Positions 37,561 to 49,911 of a DNA stretch of 64,000 bases are shown here, piece after piece. Numbering within the stretch: the stretch's first letter is position 1; each line of letters opens with the position of its first letter. The stretch covers positions 6,716,826 through 6,780,825 of the forward strand of contig JBCFYV010000012.1 in NCBI GenBank assembly GCA_039000515.1. The letters are read 5' to 3'. A model generated the notes under the pieces. That model was not told the DNA's origin. It made no database searches and worked only from the letters and a program-made list of their open reading frames with translations. The DNA is from Timema cristinae. Its lineage: Eukaryota > Arthropoda > Insecta > Phasmatodea > Timematidae. The translations under genes were made by a program, and so were the position numbers.

Positions 37561-39055
37561 GTGAATATACCATTGCCCGTGTCACCAACACTAAGAGGTA
37601 AGACACAGCTGGACACTATGCCTACCCTGTAAGGGACAATTAGGTATGTATCATATCAATATAAAAGCTGAAATCTATTATATAAGTTACGTCAGTGAGT
37701 GGATGAGCTCAGTGAAGGGTTCCTACTCTCATAAAAAAAGTTATTGACGTCTCCAAAACAAGTCATAAGCTGTAAATCATGACAAACATCACAAATTGTC
37801 TTAAATGTCACTGAACTTGATTAAAACCTTTGCCTCTTGGGCAATCAATAAAGATAAGATAGGAAAATTTTCTCTAAGATATTATGTCACTTTTTGTTTT
37901 GAAGATTCTTCGTGTTTTTTATTTCTAACCATTAAATTTTATTTTTATAGTAATGGAGTCATAGCTAAAAATTGTTTAAATTTTATCTTTATAAATTTTA
38001 CTTATTTTATTTTACATAACAAACCATTTAAAAAAATGAAAATCAAGGCACAAGTTAAAATTACCCTTAAAGTGTCCCTGCAATGAGACATTGAATTTCA
38101 CGACTGGAAGAGATTTTTTTTAAATCTTTAATCATTCCGTTCTCTCATTCAATTTTCACTTTAAATATTTATTCCTCACACTCTCACGAATACATTGAGT
38201 CTAAGTGTCTTTAACCTTCTTGTCTTGTTTTATAAAATTTTTATTCCACAGCTTTAAGTTGGTATAAGTGTTTACTATATTGTCAAAGCTCGCTCTTGTG
38301 TCGCCACGTCCTAAAATACACATATAGTCGGAAGCTGTAAGAAAGAACCAATTATAAAATATATTCATATTTTAATAGGAGGCTTTCATAACACCCAAGA
38401 GTGTTATTTGACAGATATTGATATTATCTATCAAAAGTGACAGCTTAAAATCAAATGACAAAACATATTAATACGGGGATGTGTAGCTAGTACCGTTTCT
38501 TACTGTCAGATGAGGCCCTTCCTATGAAAATTGGACTGTAAAGTTTGTTTGTAATTTGACAAAATTTTGAATATTTGATTTTTTCTTTAATTTCACTTAA
38601 ATCCCTAACGCGAGTAATGGCCACCATTGGGGTTGTGCTTCCTCAAGAAAAAATAACATTATTGTGTTATTTTTATATTATTTTTATAGGTGCAGCGCTA
38701 TTATCGGTTTGTAGCACATATAAAGTGACCGAGTGGTGTTGGGAGTTAAACTCGCATTACACTTCACTAGCATCGACTGACTGTATTCACGTCCTGGCCA
38801 ACTTCACTAAGAAAGGTTTTTAAAATATGTCTTTGATTGTTTTTTCTCCAATTTTGTTCACAAAAATAAGGCCGATTTCCTCTATGATACTTTTATCATA
38901 CCTATATATTATATTAAATGGTTAATTTCTTAATTTTTATTTTTGCAGCAAATCTTTCTACGCGGTCAGGCTGTCTGATTCGATAATAAACCTTAAGTAT
39001 TATAACATGGGCATTTTCGACTGCAATATTATTAGGAATATTGACGTTATATGTT
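37561..39055. other. AT-rich, no gene recognised
   Basis: Contains two short ORFs at 37805-38086 and 38575-38823 without domains. Just right of the array, CTAAGAG is followed by GTAAGAC, which fits a splice donor, but no supported exon ends there. Confidence 0.45.
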
Positions 39056-39420
39056 ACCCAAACTCAAAAATGTGAATTTTACGATTCAGTCTGTAACTTT
39101 GTATGTCTGATCCTGGGACTAAAACCGAAATGGTTTAATGGATTTCATTCAAACTTAATATTTAGATAAAAAAATAGACATACCTTGACGACAATTTGGG
39201 AATAATTCTAGCTTTAAAAGTAAGGGTAGCTTACTGGTCAATATTTTTTGAATATTTCAACTTTTTGCAAAAAGACTTTAACTATTTTGTCCAATTAAGG
39301 TCATTGAGGATTGTTTTACTTGATAAATATCAATGTATAATTTTTGGGGGGAAATTGGATCAAATGTAATTAATTTACTGATGATTGATCAAATTTTTTT
39401 AACTTGAAATTTATGTATAA
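39056..39420 (+). repeat. AT-rich dispersed repeat E, copy
   Basis: It shares with 56540-56812 a head of CCCAAA-type text, GAATTTTAC and a CTGT-rich word. These are followed by ATGGTTTAAT, GATTT, and ATATTTAGAT. The second half contains the motif TTACTG or TTACTGATGATTGATC, also found in 43830-45270. Confidence 0.65.
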
Positions 39421-40398
39421 GAATAAGATATGTACAATTCTCTCCTTATATTTATTTTCTTAGCTTTACGCGTCTTAATACTCCCTCAGGTTATCCGAAA
39501 CTTGTAAAAACTAATTTGTGAACACATATTGAGAATAATTAAGCTTAATGGATGTATCAGTAATCACCTGTGAATAGGATAGAAAGCAACGTACTTATGT
39601 AAATATATAACCTCCAATGGCCGAGATTGAGATATAATCACGACCTCCCGGGTCAGAGTCAGGAGCATCAACACTAACACCAACACCAACACCAACACCA
39701 ACACCAAGCCTGGAAACGGCTATAAGGTTAGATAAATTGAATCTGTTTTTTATTTGAGTAAATTAAGAAAATATAAATGATAGAGAAAAATTGCCGCTCT
39801 GTGTTTACCACAGATCCTATTTAAATACACTAAATGTGTGTACCTTTTTCAGGTATGACCACCTTGGACGTATTCCAAGAGTAAAACACCAAGTACCCCA
39901 ACAAAGGAAGACATGAAATATATTTACGAGTATTTTTGGGGGAAGTGAAAGCCTCATATTTTCTTCTGACTGGCGTTAAGATTTACTGTGTTTAATAGTA
40001 ACTGATGAAAGAGTTAAGGAAGGGTAAGAGGGTTGGATTGGGGGGTGGAGGGGTAGTTATTAATGAAAGGTCTGATGATGAGAACGTGCCTACAGGCCTG
40101 GTCATTACGACTGACCCTCAGGGGAATATAAATCCCGGAGGTAGTGACGGGTAGTTCAAGGTATTTAGAGGAGAAGATTGGTAGGGGTAGTATTCTCCAG
40201 GCACTTCCTTTACACACGACTTCTACTGGAGGTTCTATACATACGGATATAGTCAGAACACGACATATAAACTAAGCTAAGAACAGTACTCTTAAGATTG
40301 TGAATAAAATCCAATTTCAAAATTAAAGACTTCATTTTAAGCTCATCCGAAACATTGAAACTTCTTATGGTCACTGTAGCGTTGACTATAGATGTATT
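39421..40398. other. No gene; CAACAC hexanucleotide repeat at 39669-39708
   Basis: About six ACCAAC-type hexamers lie at 39669-39708. The rest is AT-rich without a supported ORF. Confidence 0.6.
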
Positions 40399-40558
40399 CT
40401 TTCTCCCTTGCTCTCTCTCAATTTCTTTATCACTCTCTCTCGCTATCTCACTTTCCCTCATTCTAACCTTACTCTCTCTCGCTATTTCATTCTCCATCAA
40501 TCTTTCTTTCTCAAGAGCCATCTCTCTCTATTTCACTTTCTCTCCCCCCCTCCCCTGG
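40399..40558. repeat. CT-rich polypyrimidine tract
   Basis: Dense CTCTCT, TTTCTC and CCCCTCCCC words on the plus strand, and GAGA on the minus strand. The Ser/Leu-rich and Glu/Arg-rich ORFs across it are composition artefacts. Confidence 0.8.
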
Positions 40559-40607
40559 TAAGTTGTAAGACAATAATGGAATTGTGCTATTAAAAAAATA
40601 CCAAACT

Positions 40608-40800
40608 CTTTGGTCACGTGGGCTACTACGTTAACTTTATCTAGTCAGATCTGTCCGGGGTTCAAATCCCATTCAAGTGTTTTTTTATAATTTCGTTTCT
40701 CTCTGCTTTCACTTAAATGAAGGTATATTTCCTCTAAATTCTACCTTCCTCACCCTACCCCACTAATTTATATATCCGTTTGGCCCTAAGAGGTGTTGAG
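40608..40800 (+). mobile_element. SINE-A, forward
   Basis: Degraded head with the B-box GGGGTTCAAATCCC, then the body TATATTTCCTCTAAATTCTA and CCTTCCTCACCCTACCCCAC. Confidence 0.7.
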
Positions 40801-41354
40801 GGGGAGGAAGGATCCTTCATTTCTAAAATACTTATAAAAGTTCTCGGCTGATCCACTTTCTTATTTCTTTAAATTAAAATTATGTTCAGAAAATGGTACG
40901 ATTGAATTAGTTATCATGTGGTAATAATGTAACTACTCTTTAAGGTTATCGCCTACCAGAGTGCTGAGAAACGTTGCAGGCGTTCAGACTCTTCTGATAC
41001 GATTAAAATATGTTCAGTTTTATTATTAAAACAATTTGTTATAAATTCAAATTACTGGTACCTATTTTATTTTATTTTCAACTGCGTTTTATTCGAGATT
41101 TTCCAGTTCTGAGATCAAAGTACTGTACGTGTTAATAAACTAAAATGTATGATACTTAAAACAAATAAAATTATGTTTAAATAACTTCACAACAAAAAAT
41201 TATTTGATATTAGGTTATTGCTTAAGTGTTTTTTAAGCTTCATAATTGTCAATAAAAATAAAAAATATAGCAATGTGTGGATTTATTATACTTCAAATAG
41301 GTGGCACCCTTAACCTTTGACTAGATTTATCTCATCCTGATTCTCTCTTGGTTT

Positions 41355-41590
41355 GTCGAATGGTATAAGGTTCACTCTCACAATAGACTGGGTTAATTAT
41401 GACGAGGATATTGTGGTTCAAATCATGGTTGAGTGCAATGAGAGGTTTTTCACCTAATGGTTTTCCACTTTTTCTCTAACTAAGTACGGGTGCATTTATT
41501 CTAAATTATACCTTCCTTACTCCTATCCTAATAGTGTAAAATGCAGATTGTCTGACTGGTTAGATAGACATGATGCACAAAACCAAATCA
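41355..41590 (+). mobile_element. SINE-A, forward
   Basis: Weak B-box (GTGGTTCAAATCATGG), then AATGGTTTTCCACTTTTTCTC, TACGGGTGCATTTATTC and CCTTCCTTACTCCTATCC, in family order. Confidence 0.7.
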
Positions 41591-41699
41591 ACTTATCACT
41601 TGACATTCGACCATGAAACATATTGTGTGTAGGTACGAGTATATTCGACTAGAAGTTAGTAGTTAGGTTATAGATCCCACAGAGGGTTGAACCAAGGCC

Positions 41700-41925
41700 A
41701 TGCTTGCACCCAAAGCAGTGGCTGGGTGCTGAAAGTCAGACTCACACTGCACTTTGTTACCGTCGACAAAAAGGTCGAGGTTTGAATACCGTCACGGTGA
41801 ACTGGGTTTAGTGTTCCACACTTGAGTCTTCCTTTTTCCAAAATCGTGCAACTCTAATGAGGCTACATTTCCTGTAAGCTACCCTCTTCATCCCTACCGC
41901 TAAATAAAGTATTTGATACCCCTGG
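41700..41925 (+). mobile_element. SINE-A-like, forward, diverged
   Basis: B-box side GGTCGAGGTTTGAATACCG, then GAACTGGGTTTAGTG, GGCTACATTTCCTGTAAGC and CATCCCTACCGC. Confidence 0.6.
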
Positions 41926-42599
41926 GTTTGAACATATCCTTGTTTTTTTATAACCCTTTTTAGAGAATTGGTTGTATTACAATTTATTGTACTTTTTAGT
42001 TATGTTAAATTGGTGAAAGCATCATGGCTATTTGATTAATTAAAATGCCATACATATTCTGGTCTCTTCAGATTAAGTTTATAATAAGCATTGTATTGAA
42101 ATTATCAATACAACATAGATTATATTCAGACTTACAATAACATGAATATTGAAAAAAATTCTCAGTAGTTATCTAATTGTTCCTTGAATTGATAGCTAAC
42201 CAGTTAATAAAATGCACATACACACAAAAAGGTATGTGTGACACAAGTTTTAAGTTATATTACATTGTTAGAACACGCAGCAGAAAGCCAAATAGCGTGT
42301 TATAGCCATAAACTAAAACAAATAAAAAGTAAAATAGTTTATAATAATTGACTCTTTAAATAAATATAAAATAGATTGATCAAATGCATTGGTTTTCGTA
42401 AATGGGCTAGCAATAACATTTTAAGAGCTGGAATAAAATAATGTTGGTTGACAAAAATGTCCTCTTATTAATTGTTTCTCCAAGGGGATAATTAGTTAAG
42501 CTCTCCTACCCTCCCTGATAACCTTTTCTAGAAACAAAACGTCAACATGCGTCGGGGAGCTCACGCACAAAACATCACGTTCGTCTAGCCTATTTTTCT

Positions 42600-42730
42600 G
42601 GCAACGGGAGGTCAAAAAGAATTCCTTAAATAGTTTACCACTCTTTTAAACTTTACCTTCCTCATCTCTACCCCATTAAATAAATTAAAAGTGGAGATAG
42701 ACCTAATGGGTAGTAAGACGTGGCACACAA
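42600..42730 (+). mobile_element. SINE-A, 3' part only
   Basis: CTTTACCTTCCTCATCTC and TACCCCATTAAAT are followed by CTAATGGGTAGTAAGACGTG, the family tail. Confidence 0.7.
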
Positions 42731-43829
42731 CACTAAGTACAGTATATCCTGATGAATCAAACTATCGAACAGATATTGTCAGAAATTGAACGCAAGAAAT
42801 CAGTCGATCTCCCCTAGCAGAATCCAACATCAGGGTGGGCTTGCACCTAACCGAAAAACCTTATAAAAACTGGAGTTGCTCCCCTAAAAACGCTGACCAC
42901 TTAATGAACGCTTTTAGAACGAACCCACTAAGTAAAAGAATGGGGTTAGAGGGGTGTATGGAGTGAGATTTAATGTCCAGAATAGAAAAAAAAGAAGTTA
43001 TCTTTCAAGGGGTATTGGCTATCGGGAGATAATTGGCTATCGGTACAATCGAAATAACAGGTTGCACCACCTCGCTTCGCGATTCCAACCTGACGGGGCT
43101 GATTGGGCCACCACGGTAGGGTTTTTGTTTCTCCCTATTTTTTTTCCATGTGGGGGAGGGGGGGGGGGTCGTCCCCAGGGTAGTTTATTTCTATTTTCCT
43201 TTCCTGTTTATTGTTCAAGAAATTTCGTCCCTTTTTAAGGCTTCAATAAAGACGTCTTGTAAGGGCTGAGCTGCGCATGTGCTGTTAAGGGTAGGATGGA
43301 ACATCCTTCTTATGGAAGAAAGATGCTCCTCTCTAATTAGATGACGTTCAACTGCCCTTAGAGCTTTACAGTAGTCCTCCACCTCCACTGACAAGGTCCG
43401 GTGAGACCGGTGTGACAGAAAAAGTCACGGGATCATTTAAAGGTCCCCCCACCCCTTAATCTTCAAAGTCTACTCCCACCCTCACAGAGGACCCTATTTT
43501 TCAACGTCAGAGTTTCTTAGAAGACCTCCCGCTAGAGTCTTCTTTAATCTGTGTTTCCTTGCCAACCGTGGTCCAACATTACAATGGATTTTGTCCTTAT
43601 GATAACAACCAAAGTTACGAGACACTATCGGGATAAATGCTGGGTAACACGTTTCTATTCCGTGCTCTATCTGAAGCTAAGGAATATCATACAAACTATT
43701 GTCAACATAGATCTTCTAAGCTCATCGGTCGAATGAAACTGTCTCGGTCTAGACATGTACACATATGTCTGGGAATTGTCTGGTATGAGTGATATCACTA
43801 TATAGGCCTATTGTTTTTGAGGTAAAAAC
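42731..43829. other. No gene recognised; G-tract at 43152-43169
   Basis: A 94-codon ORF at 42954 spans a G-tract and has no domain. A short word at 43559 (PWSNITMDFV) resembles a Gypsy integrase motif but has no supporting context. Confidence 0.4.
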
Positions 43830-45270
43830 TCGTTTATGGTTAGTTAGATTTATTTTTAAAAAGCTTGAAACATTTTAAAAATTACTGTAACAATTTTGTT
43901 CCCAGTTGGGATTATGGGAGTGTTTGACATGACAGATTGAACTATATACTTGTTTTTTGGAAAGTAAAATTGTTTAAGGGTAGTTTAACAAGTCTATATA
44001 TTCATTTAATAGTAGTTTACTGAGGGTGATTTTTTAAATTTGAATATTAAAACAATGGCATTATATATTTGGTTTAAAATGGTTACATGTTATATTATAA
44101 ATAATTGTAATCATTTGTTTCCTAAAAAAAAATAGTATAATTTGCTGATAATTAATTTATGTAAAAAATAATATATTTGTTTTTACAATCTTGTTTAAAA
44201 TTGTTATTGGGAGACTATTTTACATGATCAATAATAATGTTACCCGCTTCGGTGGACTTGTGGTCTAACGTGCTACTCTCTTGTTAGACTAGAATGCCGA
44301 AGACGTGGAAATTGGGGTTCGATCTCAGTCGGGTACACGGATGGTGGTTATAAGCTTTCCTTCCACGTGAATACGGGTGCACTTCCTCTAGATTAAACCT
44401 ACCCAATTCCTGCTCATTAGTGCAATTAGTACCCAGGCGTATAACCTGAATGGGTAGTAAGACGCGCTGCTAAAAAAGAGTGTGTTTTTTTTAAAAATAC
44501 ATTTATTTAAGAGTAGTTTATTTACTACAAATTAAAAAAAGGTTTAAAAAATATACATTGTCCTTGAAGATTGTGTTTAAATTGGGTATCTGGGAATAAT
44601 TTTTCACGATAAATAATAACACGTTTTTATTTTTACAAATTACACGTAAGTTTAGGGTGTATGTTCAAACTTGATATTTGAATGCAATGAATTAATACCC
44701 TGGGATGATTTTTTATTATTATCTTAGTCCTCAAATTAAGGGCATTTTACTGATGAATGATTTTTTTATTCTAATTTTTCAAAAATAGCTATAACGATTT
44801 TGTTTAAAAGTGTTATCTTGGAAGTGTTTAATATGACAAATAACACTGTATACTTGTGCTTGGGGTAAAAATTCGCCAAGGGCAGGCTTATTGATTAGTG
44901 ATTTTAGAAAATTAAAATGTTTCGACAGTTGCTATAACGATTTTGTTTAAAATGTATATTTTATTTTGAGAATGTTTGACATCATAAAGAAAATTGCATA
45001 CTTGTATTTTGGGAGAAAATTCGTTTAAGGTAAGTTTATTGATCACAGATTTTTTTAATTTTAATATTTCAAGAAATGACTAAATTTTGACAATATTAGT
45101 TTTTCCTTTAAAAATATATAAGGGTGCCTTATTGATGACTGATCTTTTTTTCAATAGAAATTTTGTGAAAATATGTCTAAATATTTTGTTCAACATTGGT
45201 ATTTGGAGTCTATTTTACATTAAATAAATAATATTTGTTGGTTTTTATAAAATGTATTAATTTAAAGTTG
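43830..45270 (+). repeat. AT-rich dispersed repeat E: diverged tandem units of about 145-180 bp
   Basis: Recurring words are TATAACGATTTTGTTTAAAA (44791 and 44935), GTGTTTGACATGACA or GTTTAATATGACAAATAA, TATACTTGT and TTTAAGGGTAGTTT. Each unit resembles the second half of repeat E at 56540. A SINE-A interrupts the array at 44245-44478. Confidence 0.7.
44245..44478 (+). mobile_element. SINE-A, forward, full-length
   Basis: A head with GTGGACTTGTGGTCTAACG and the B-box GGGGTTCGATCTCAGTC is followed by AATACGGGTGCACTTCC. The end is GCGTATAACCTGAATGGG and TAGTAAGACGCG. It is inserted into repeat E and is therefore younger than it. Confidence 0.88.
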
Positions 45271-45274
45271 GTTT

Positions 45275-45916
45275 CTAAATGCCAAGCTCATCTAGTCTGA
45301 TTTTCTTACCATAGGAAGTTAAGGGTTCAAATTTCGGCCAGACTCAATGTCAATATTTTTGATCCTAAGGTGTTTTATCACCTTCCCTCAACACAAATAC
45401 GGGTACATTTCCTCTAAACTTAATTTACCACATCTCTACCTTATTATGATGATGGGTTTTCAACCCAAAGGTTGGTTTAATGCGCTTCTCATCCATCCGG
45501 GGCTTGACATTTGTTCATCCCTTCGGCTGGTTAGTGCTGTCCGCACCATCTGTTAAAAAATTAATGTAGGCTACTAGGGAAATTCATAAAGTGCGGTGGT
45601 TTTCTGTTGCCTTCCACACTGACATTTTTGCTAACGAGTGAGAAACATCCTACTGATTTTGTCGAAAAGGTATGTTCATATATGTACCTTCCAGTGTTCT
45701 TTCACATGCCAAATCTACATGGGAACAACGGCTTGACTTCCCTTCTGAAGGAGGTTGTGCTATGAATTTTTATCACTCAAGGAAAATCCATCGACCTCAG
45801 CTAGGTTTGAGTCCTGAGGCGAGAATTTTTTACCTCAAGATCACCAAAGTCGACCATAGACTATTAGTGGAATTAAAATTCAGTTAGCGTATTATGGTAG
45901 TAAGATGTGGTGGACA
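45275..45916 (+). mobile_element. SINE-A, forward, split by a younger insertion
   Basis: The left part (to about 45446) has the B-box GGGTTCAAATTTCGG, TACGGGTACATTTCCTC and CATCTCTACC. The right part resumes near 45862 with TATTAGTGGAATTAA and ends ATGGTAGTAAGATGTGGTGG, the family tail. Between them sits an unrelated 415-bp sequence. Confidence 0.75.
45447..45861 (+). mobile_element. Unclassified 415-bp insertion inside a SINE
   Basis: It begins TGATGATGGGTTTTCAACCC and contains GGTTGGTTTAATGCGC and GGTGGTTTTCTGTTGCCTTC. It is flanked by TATTA direct repeats at 45442-45446 and 45862-45866. No coding capacity recognised; the 69- and 71-codon ORFs over it are not supported. Confidence 0.65.
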
Positions 45917-45954
45917 TGTTAAAGAGAACTACTTACAAGTACAGTATCGTCAGG

Positions 45955-46070
45955 TGCAGCTAGCTTTGAAAAGGTCCCTCAATGCAGCTGGTTGAAGTTT
46001 GAACCTCGACCTCTCCATTAACGGACATCAAGGACAAGGTGCTTTAGACCATTCAGCCACCACAACGGTG
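45955..46070 (-). mobile_element. SINE-A head, reverse
   Basis: The B-box complement GTTTGAACCTCGACCTCTCC and the A-box complement AGACCATTCAGCCACC are in the right order and spacing. Confidence 0.6.
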
Positions 46071-46879
46071 GGTTCATATTATATTGTAACAACGTGTACA
46101 ATACATGGTTCGTCCACCCCTGAAACAAAGATCCCAGACAACGGCTGCTTTGAATGACAGAGAGAGAAAGAGCTCCAGTGTTGAATTAACGAGTGGTCCT
46201 GTTTTATAGTCGTACTTAACAGTTCGGTGTGTTTAATTCCAGCAGGTTATTATGGGACTAACTCGCCCAGTAATGAAGTGTTAAGTTATTACACGTGCCG
46301 ATGTAAATGAGTTCTCAACCGCTGGCGGCGTTGCTTCACACCACTAAGATTTCAAGGGCCCGAGAAACAAAATACAATCGTCCGTCTTAAGAAGAAAGAT
46401 CTTATGTACATTCATGAAAACATTATACACTACTAACGTATTCTGTTTTAATCATTTTGTATAACTAGATAACTCTAGGAGCCACTACGCCAAATGAGAC
46501 CTACTAAATACTTTAAAATAGTATCCTTTTTGTTAACCTCAGAATTAACTTTTAATGTAAAATAAGTGTAATTAATTTATTTTTTAGTTAATGTGTCTCA
46601 AGCCACAGTGACGCAGATAACATCACAACGACGCATTTATGAATATAATATCCTCAACTCGATTACGAGAAGAAGTTACAAGTTACATCTGGTTACAAAA
46701 GCAAACAAGGAATCAAGTTTGACAGACATGTCCTTCAGTAAGACTACTTTATTGATTTCAAGGATTACATTTCAATGCGAACAAGAGGACATATCGACAG
46801 GCACAGATTCTCTAGTTTCACAGTTATTATTGTAATAAAATAAAACCCACATTAGCCGTCGGATGGTCTAATTAAGACA
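46071..46879. other. No gene recognised
   Basis: A moderately GC-richer patch lies at 46130-46380. The 80-codon ORF at 46593 has no domain. Confidence 0.45.
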
Positions 46880-46945
46880 AAGGTGGGCAAACTTTTCTCT
46901 TCAAGGCGCATAAACATCTGCAAGATCTCTAGCGGGCCGCATGTG
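46880..46945 (+). repeat. hAT-type element end (solo)
   Basis: AAGGTGGGCAAACTTTTC followed by AGCGGGCCGCATGTG resembles the common hAT/MITE terminal region. No partner end identified. Confidence 0.35.
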
Positions 46946-47169
46946 ATAAAAATCTAAACTTACTAAATAATTAACATTATTTTCACAAAAAAATACATTT
47001 AATAGTCACATCATTTTGGTATACAAATCAAGTAGTAGGTAAAATCTAATACCATAACAAATAAATTTAAATATTTCATTACTCATGTTGCGTCTTAGTC
47101 TACCTAAATATTGTAACTCCTCAAACTGTTATCGTTAATGGGATGTATGCAACTGTCTAAAATCCTGCG

Positions 47170-47315
47170 CGCCACATGCACTTTTTCACAAATGATTTTA
47201 CCACTCTCTCTTACCTAAACGCGGGTACATTTCCACTGAATTCTACTTTTCCCATATCTACCCCATTAGTGTAACTATGCAAATAGTCTGAATGAATACT
47301 ATGACGCAGTACATA
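47170..47315 (+). mobile_element. SINE-A, 3' part
   Basis: GCGGGTACATTTCCACTG, CTACCCCATTAGTGTAA and an eroded tail ending ATGACGCAGT. Confidence 0.65.
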
Positions 47316-47467
47316 AAGTAAAATAGATTGTTTTAAAGCTGTTATCACTTTTAGCAAAATGATTACAAATTATTAAACCCGGGGGGTTAGGATGATGACA
47401 TTTGCTTTAGGGGAAGAATGCCTGTATTAGCCTAGAGGCTTATAGGGGAAAACCGAAGTTTCACTAT

Positions 47468-47645
47468 CCGCGTCCTACTACCCGTCCGGGGTGAGTAGGG
47501 ATGAGGAAGGCAGATTTTAAAGGAGGTGTACACGCAATTGTGTGGTGGGAGAAAGTGGAAACGTTTAAGGAAAATCACCAAAGTATCCCAAGCGGGATTG
47601 GAATCATAACATCAACTCCCCCAGTAAACCAGATAAGACGAAACG
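47468..47645 (-). mobile_element. SINE-A, reverse
   Basis: Begins GCGTCCTACTACCCGTCCGG, the tail complement. Then come GAGTAGGGATGAGGAAGG and GTGGAAACGTTTAAGG, and a weak B-box complement (GGGATTGGAATCA). Confidence 0.78.
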
Positions 47646-49194
47646 GGAGTTAGACGTAAGAAAGGAAGCAAAGGAAAAATATATAATTTGTATTCACTAT
47701 TATTCCAAAAGAAACGTTGGCAGGGATCAAATATTTGACGGAAAATAATAAAGTTTTGCTCACCTTAAATGTATTTTAACATGCGTTGACGTTTGAGAAA
47801 GGATTTTTGTGAACAGATTCAATTTATAACGACAATAACGTTTTTTAATAGTGTATCCACTATATTTAAATTGATTTTGTGTTTGTGTATTATATATGTG
47901 GGTGTTTGTGGAGATAGAGGGTTTGGGATGGAGGGGTTAGTTGGGTAACTATGCGTATATACGTGAGTAAAATAGATGTTTTAGAAGCTTTCTTCAAAAA
48001 TACTTTATTTCGAATCAACCAGACTTTAATAGAACTATGGGCTTATCTAATTAAGGTGCTGTCTAAAAATTTGTTCAAAATATGTCTATTAATTCTATAA
48101 GTAGAAAACCATTTTGGAAAAAACTAAAGTTTGTTTGAATGGTCATTAGTTTGTATTTAATATCTTAAAATGAACATATAATACGCATGCTAGTTTATAT
48201 TTTACATTTTATTGGTATAATACCTCTTAGAGAAAGAGAATAATTTCTCCCTTGCATTATGCACGTCAGTCTTACCTATCCCATCCTGTCAAAATAATGT
48301 CTAAAAGAAAAGGGTATTCGAGACAAAATATTGGCAGATGTCACCTTTTACTCCCACCTTGGTTTGAAGCCATTTTAGGCTAATGGGTCTTCAGTACTTT
48401 AATTAAATCACTACCTAGGGAATAATCAATTCTGCGTTTGCTCCTAGCATTTATTTAGTTTTAAGAAAAACAAGATGTTAAGAAATTGAGAAATAACAAT
48501 ATTCTGTAAGTATATAAACTAATGAAGTTATTAGGCTACTTTGAAATCAGGTCTTAGGAAAAATTAATCAGCTGCTTCAAACTTAAGATAATTCGTATTC
48601 ATTAAGAGTATTTGGCGTATCCTTTCTGAATCAACATGCTATATCAGCACATGATTTAACTAACTAATTAACTTACACACAGTACCAATTACCCCAACCA
48701 ATAATATAATTTTGGTCATCCCGGAAATCGCACCAAGGACTATTAAATCAGAAGGTTGTCACACTACTGACTGAGCTAATATTTCGGATTGCTCTCGCCC
48801 AAGAGTGAGAGGATAGTTTCCAAATGAATACCTTTGGTAGTGAAAAGTTTGCGGTGGGGGTTAGCCTCGAAGAAGAGTTTATATAATATTTTTTTCCATT
48901 CTCACTTCACGCCAATTTTGATGCATCCTCTCACATACAAACTTCTCACTTATTTCCTTCAGGTTAGATGGTCACATGTACAGATCCATTTTCATAGAAA
49001 GTTGGAAAAAAAAAGTCACTAGACCTACTTTTACGTATGCAGTTGATAAATGTGACCTGCACCTGCCATTTTTTATATATAATATCAATCCTACCTCTAA
49101 TATAACACTAATAATATATTAAAAAGGATGTTATCAATATTGAGAGCAAAGAAAATTGTCTTTCCCAAACGTTTTCCCCTGCCAGAATCATACA
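47646..49194. other. AT-rich, no gene recognised
   Basis: No ORF with recognisable domain; nothing structured seen. Confidence 0.5.
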
Positions 49195-49245
49195 GTAGCT
49201 ATCCTCGCTTCTTGCTACTCGTAGAATTACACTGATGGGGTAAGG
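49195..49245 (-). mobile_element. SINE-A tail fragment, reverse
   Basis: CTTGCTACTCGTAGAATTAC followed by TGATGGGGTAAGGACGAG matches the reversed family 3' region. Confidence 0.4.
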
Positions 49246-49669
49246 ACGAGAAACAGGGCTGCCACTAACTTTAGATATAAAACATTCCCATGTTTTACGA
49301 GCTTTTAAGGATGAGTCACTTTTTTTTATCAAAACAACTTTAATTTAAGCATATATTAATTGTATTTCATTTGTAATAAAAGTGACTCGTGTGCAGTCAC
49401 GTGTTGAAAAATATGAAGATACGTGCTTGATAAGGAACTCTATGCAGACGTTACTCTAGGCAATGTTTCAGTAAAAGGGTATAGAGGATAAGATACAATC
49501 ATATTAGAATTAACGGTTTCAGGTTATAATTTATTCAATACATATACCTACTTTTAAGATTGGCGTTAAATGTTACCAATTCACAAATATGTCACAGTTT
49601 TTATCATCTATTTTTAGCAAATTTCATCTGTCCTCCCGGCTCTCCCGGGTGCTTGGAAACCCTGAGAAA

Positions 49670-49830
49670 GGAGTAATTTTGAGAAAGTATAAATACATTT
49701 TCGTAGAGGTAGAATGGGAAACAATGTATGGAAAACAACCTCAGTACAAAAGGCGGGGATTCAAACCACCCCTCCTCGTCACCACCAAATAAGACTACAC
49801 GGGACTGATGCCTTTATTGGTGTGTCAACT
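49670..49830 (-). mobile_element. SINE-A, reverse
   Basis: GTAGAATGGGAAACAATG, then AAAACAACCTCAGTAC, the B-box complement GGGGATTCAAACCACCCC, and a head ending GATGCCTTTATTGG. Confidence 0.65.
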
Positions 49831-49911
49831 GGTGTGATATTTTGGCACTGTAATATAACTTAGATAAAACACACACACCTATATTAAGTGTAATTTTAAC
49901 AAGTTAAAACC

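Noticed and set aside
40210..40593. Glu/Arg-rich and Ser/Leu-rich ORFs
   Set aside because: Products of the CT-rich tract read on each strand; three overlapping frames are equally open.
43559..43607. Possible Gypsy integrase motif (PWSNITMDFV)
   Set aside because: Only ten residues match the PW-x-x-I-x-x-DF pattern. Neither the flanking frame nor any other integrase, RT or LTR signal supports it.
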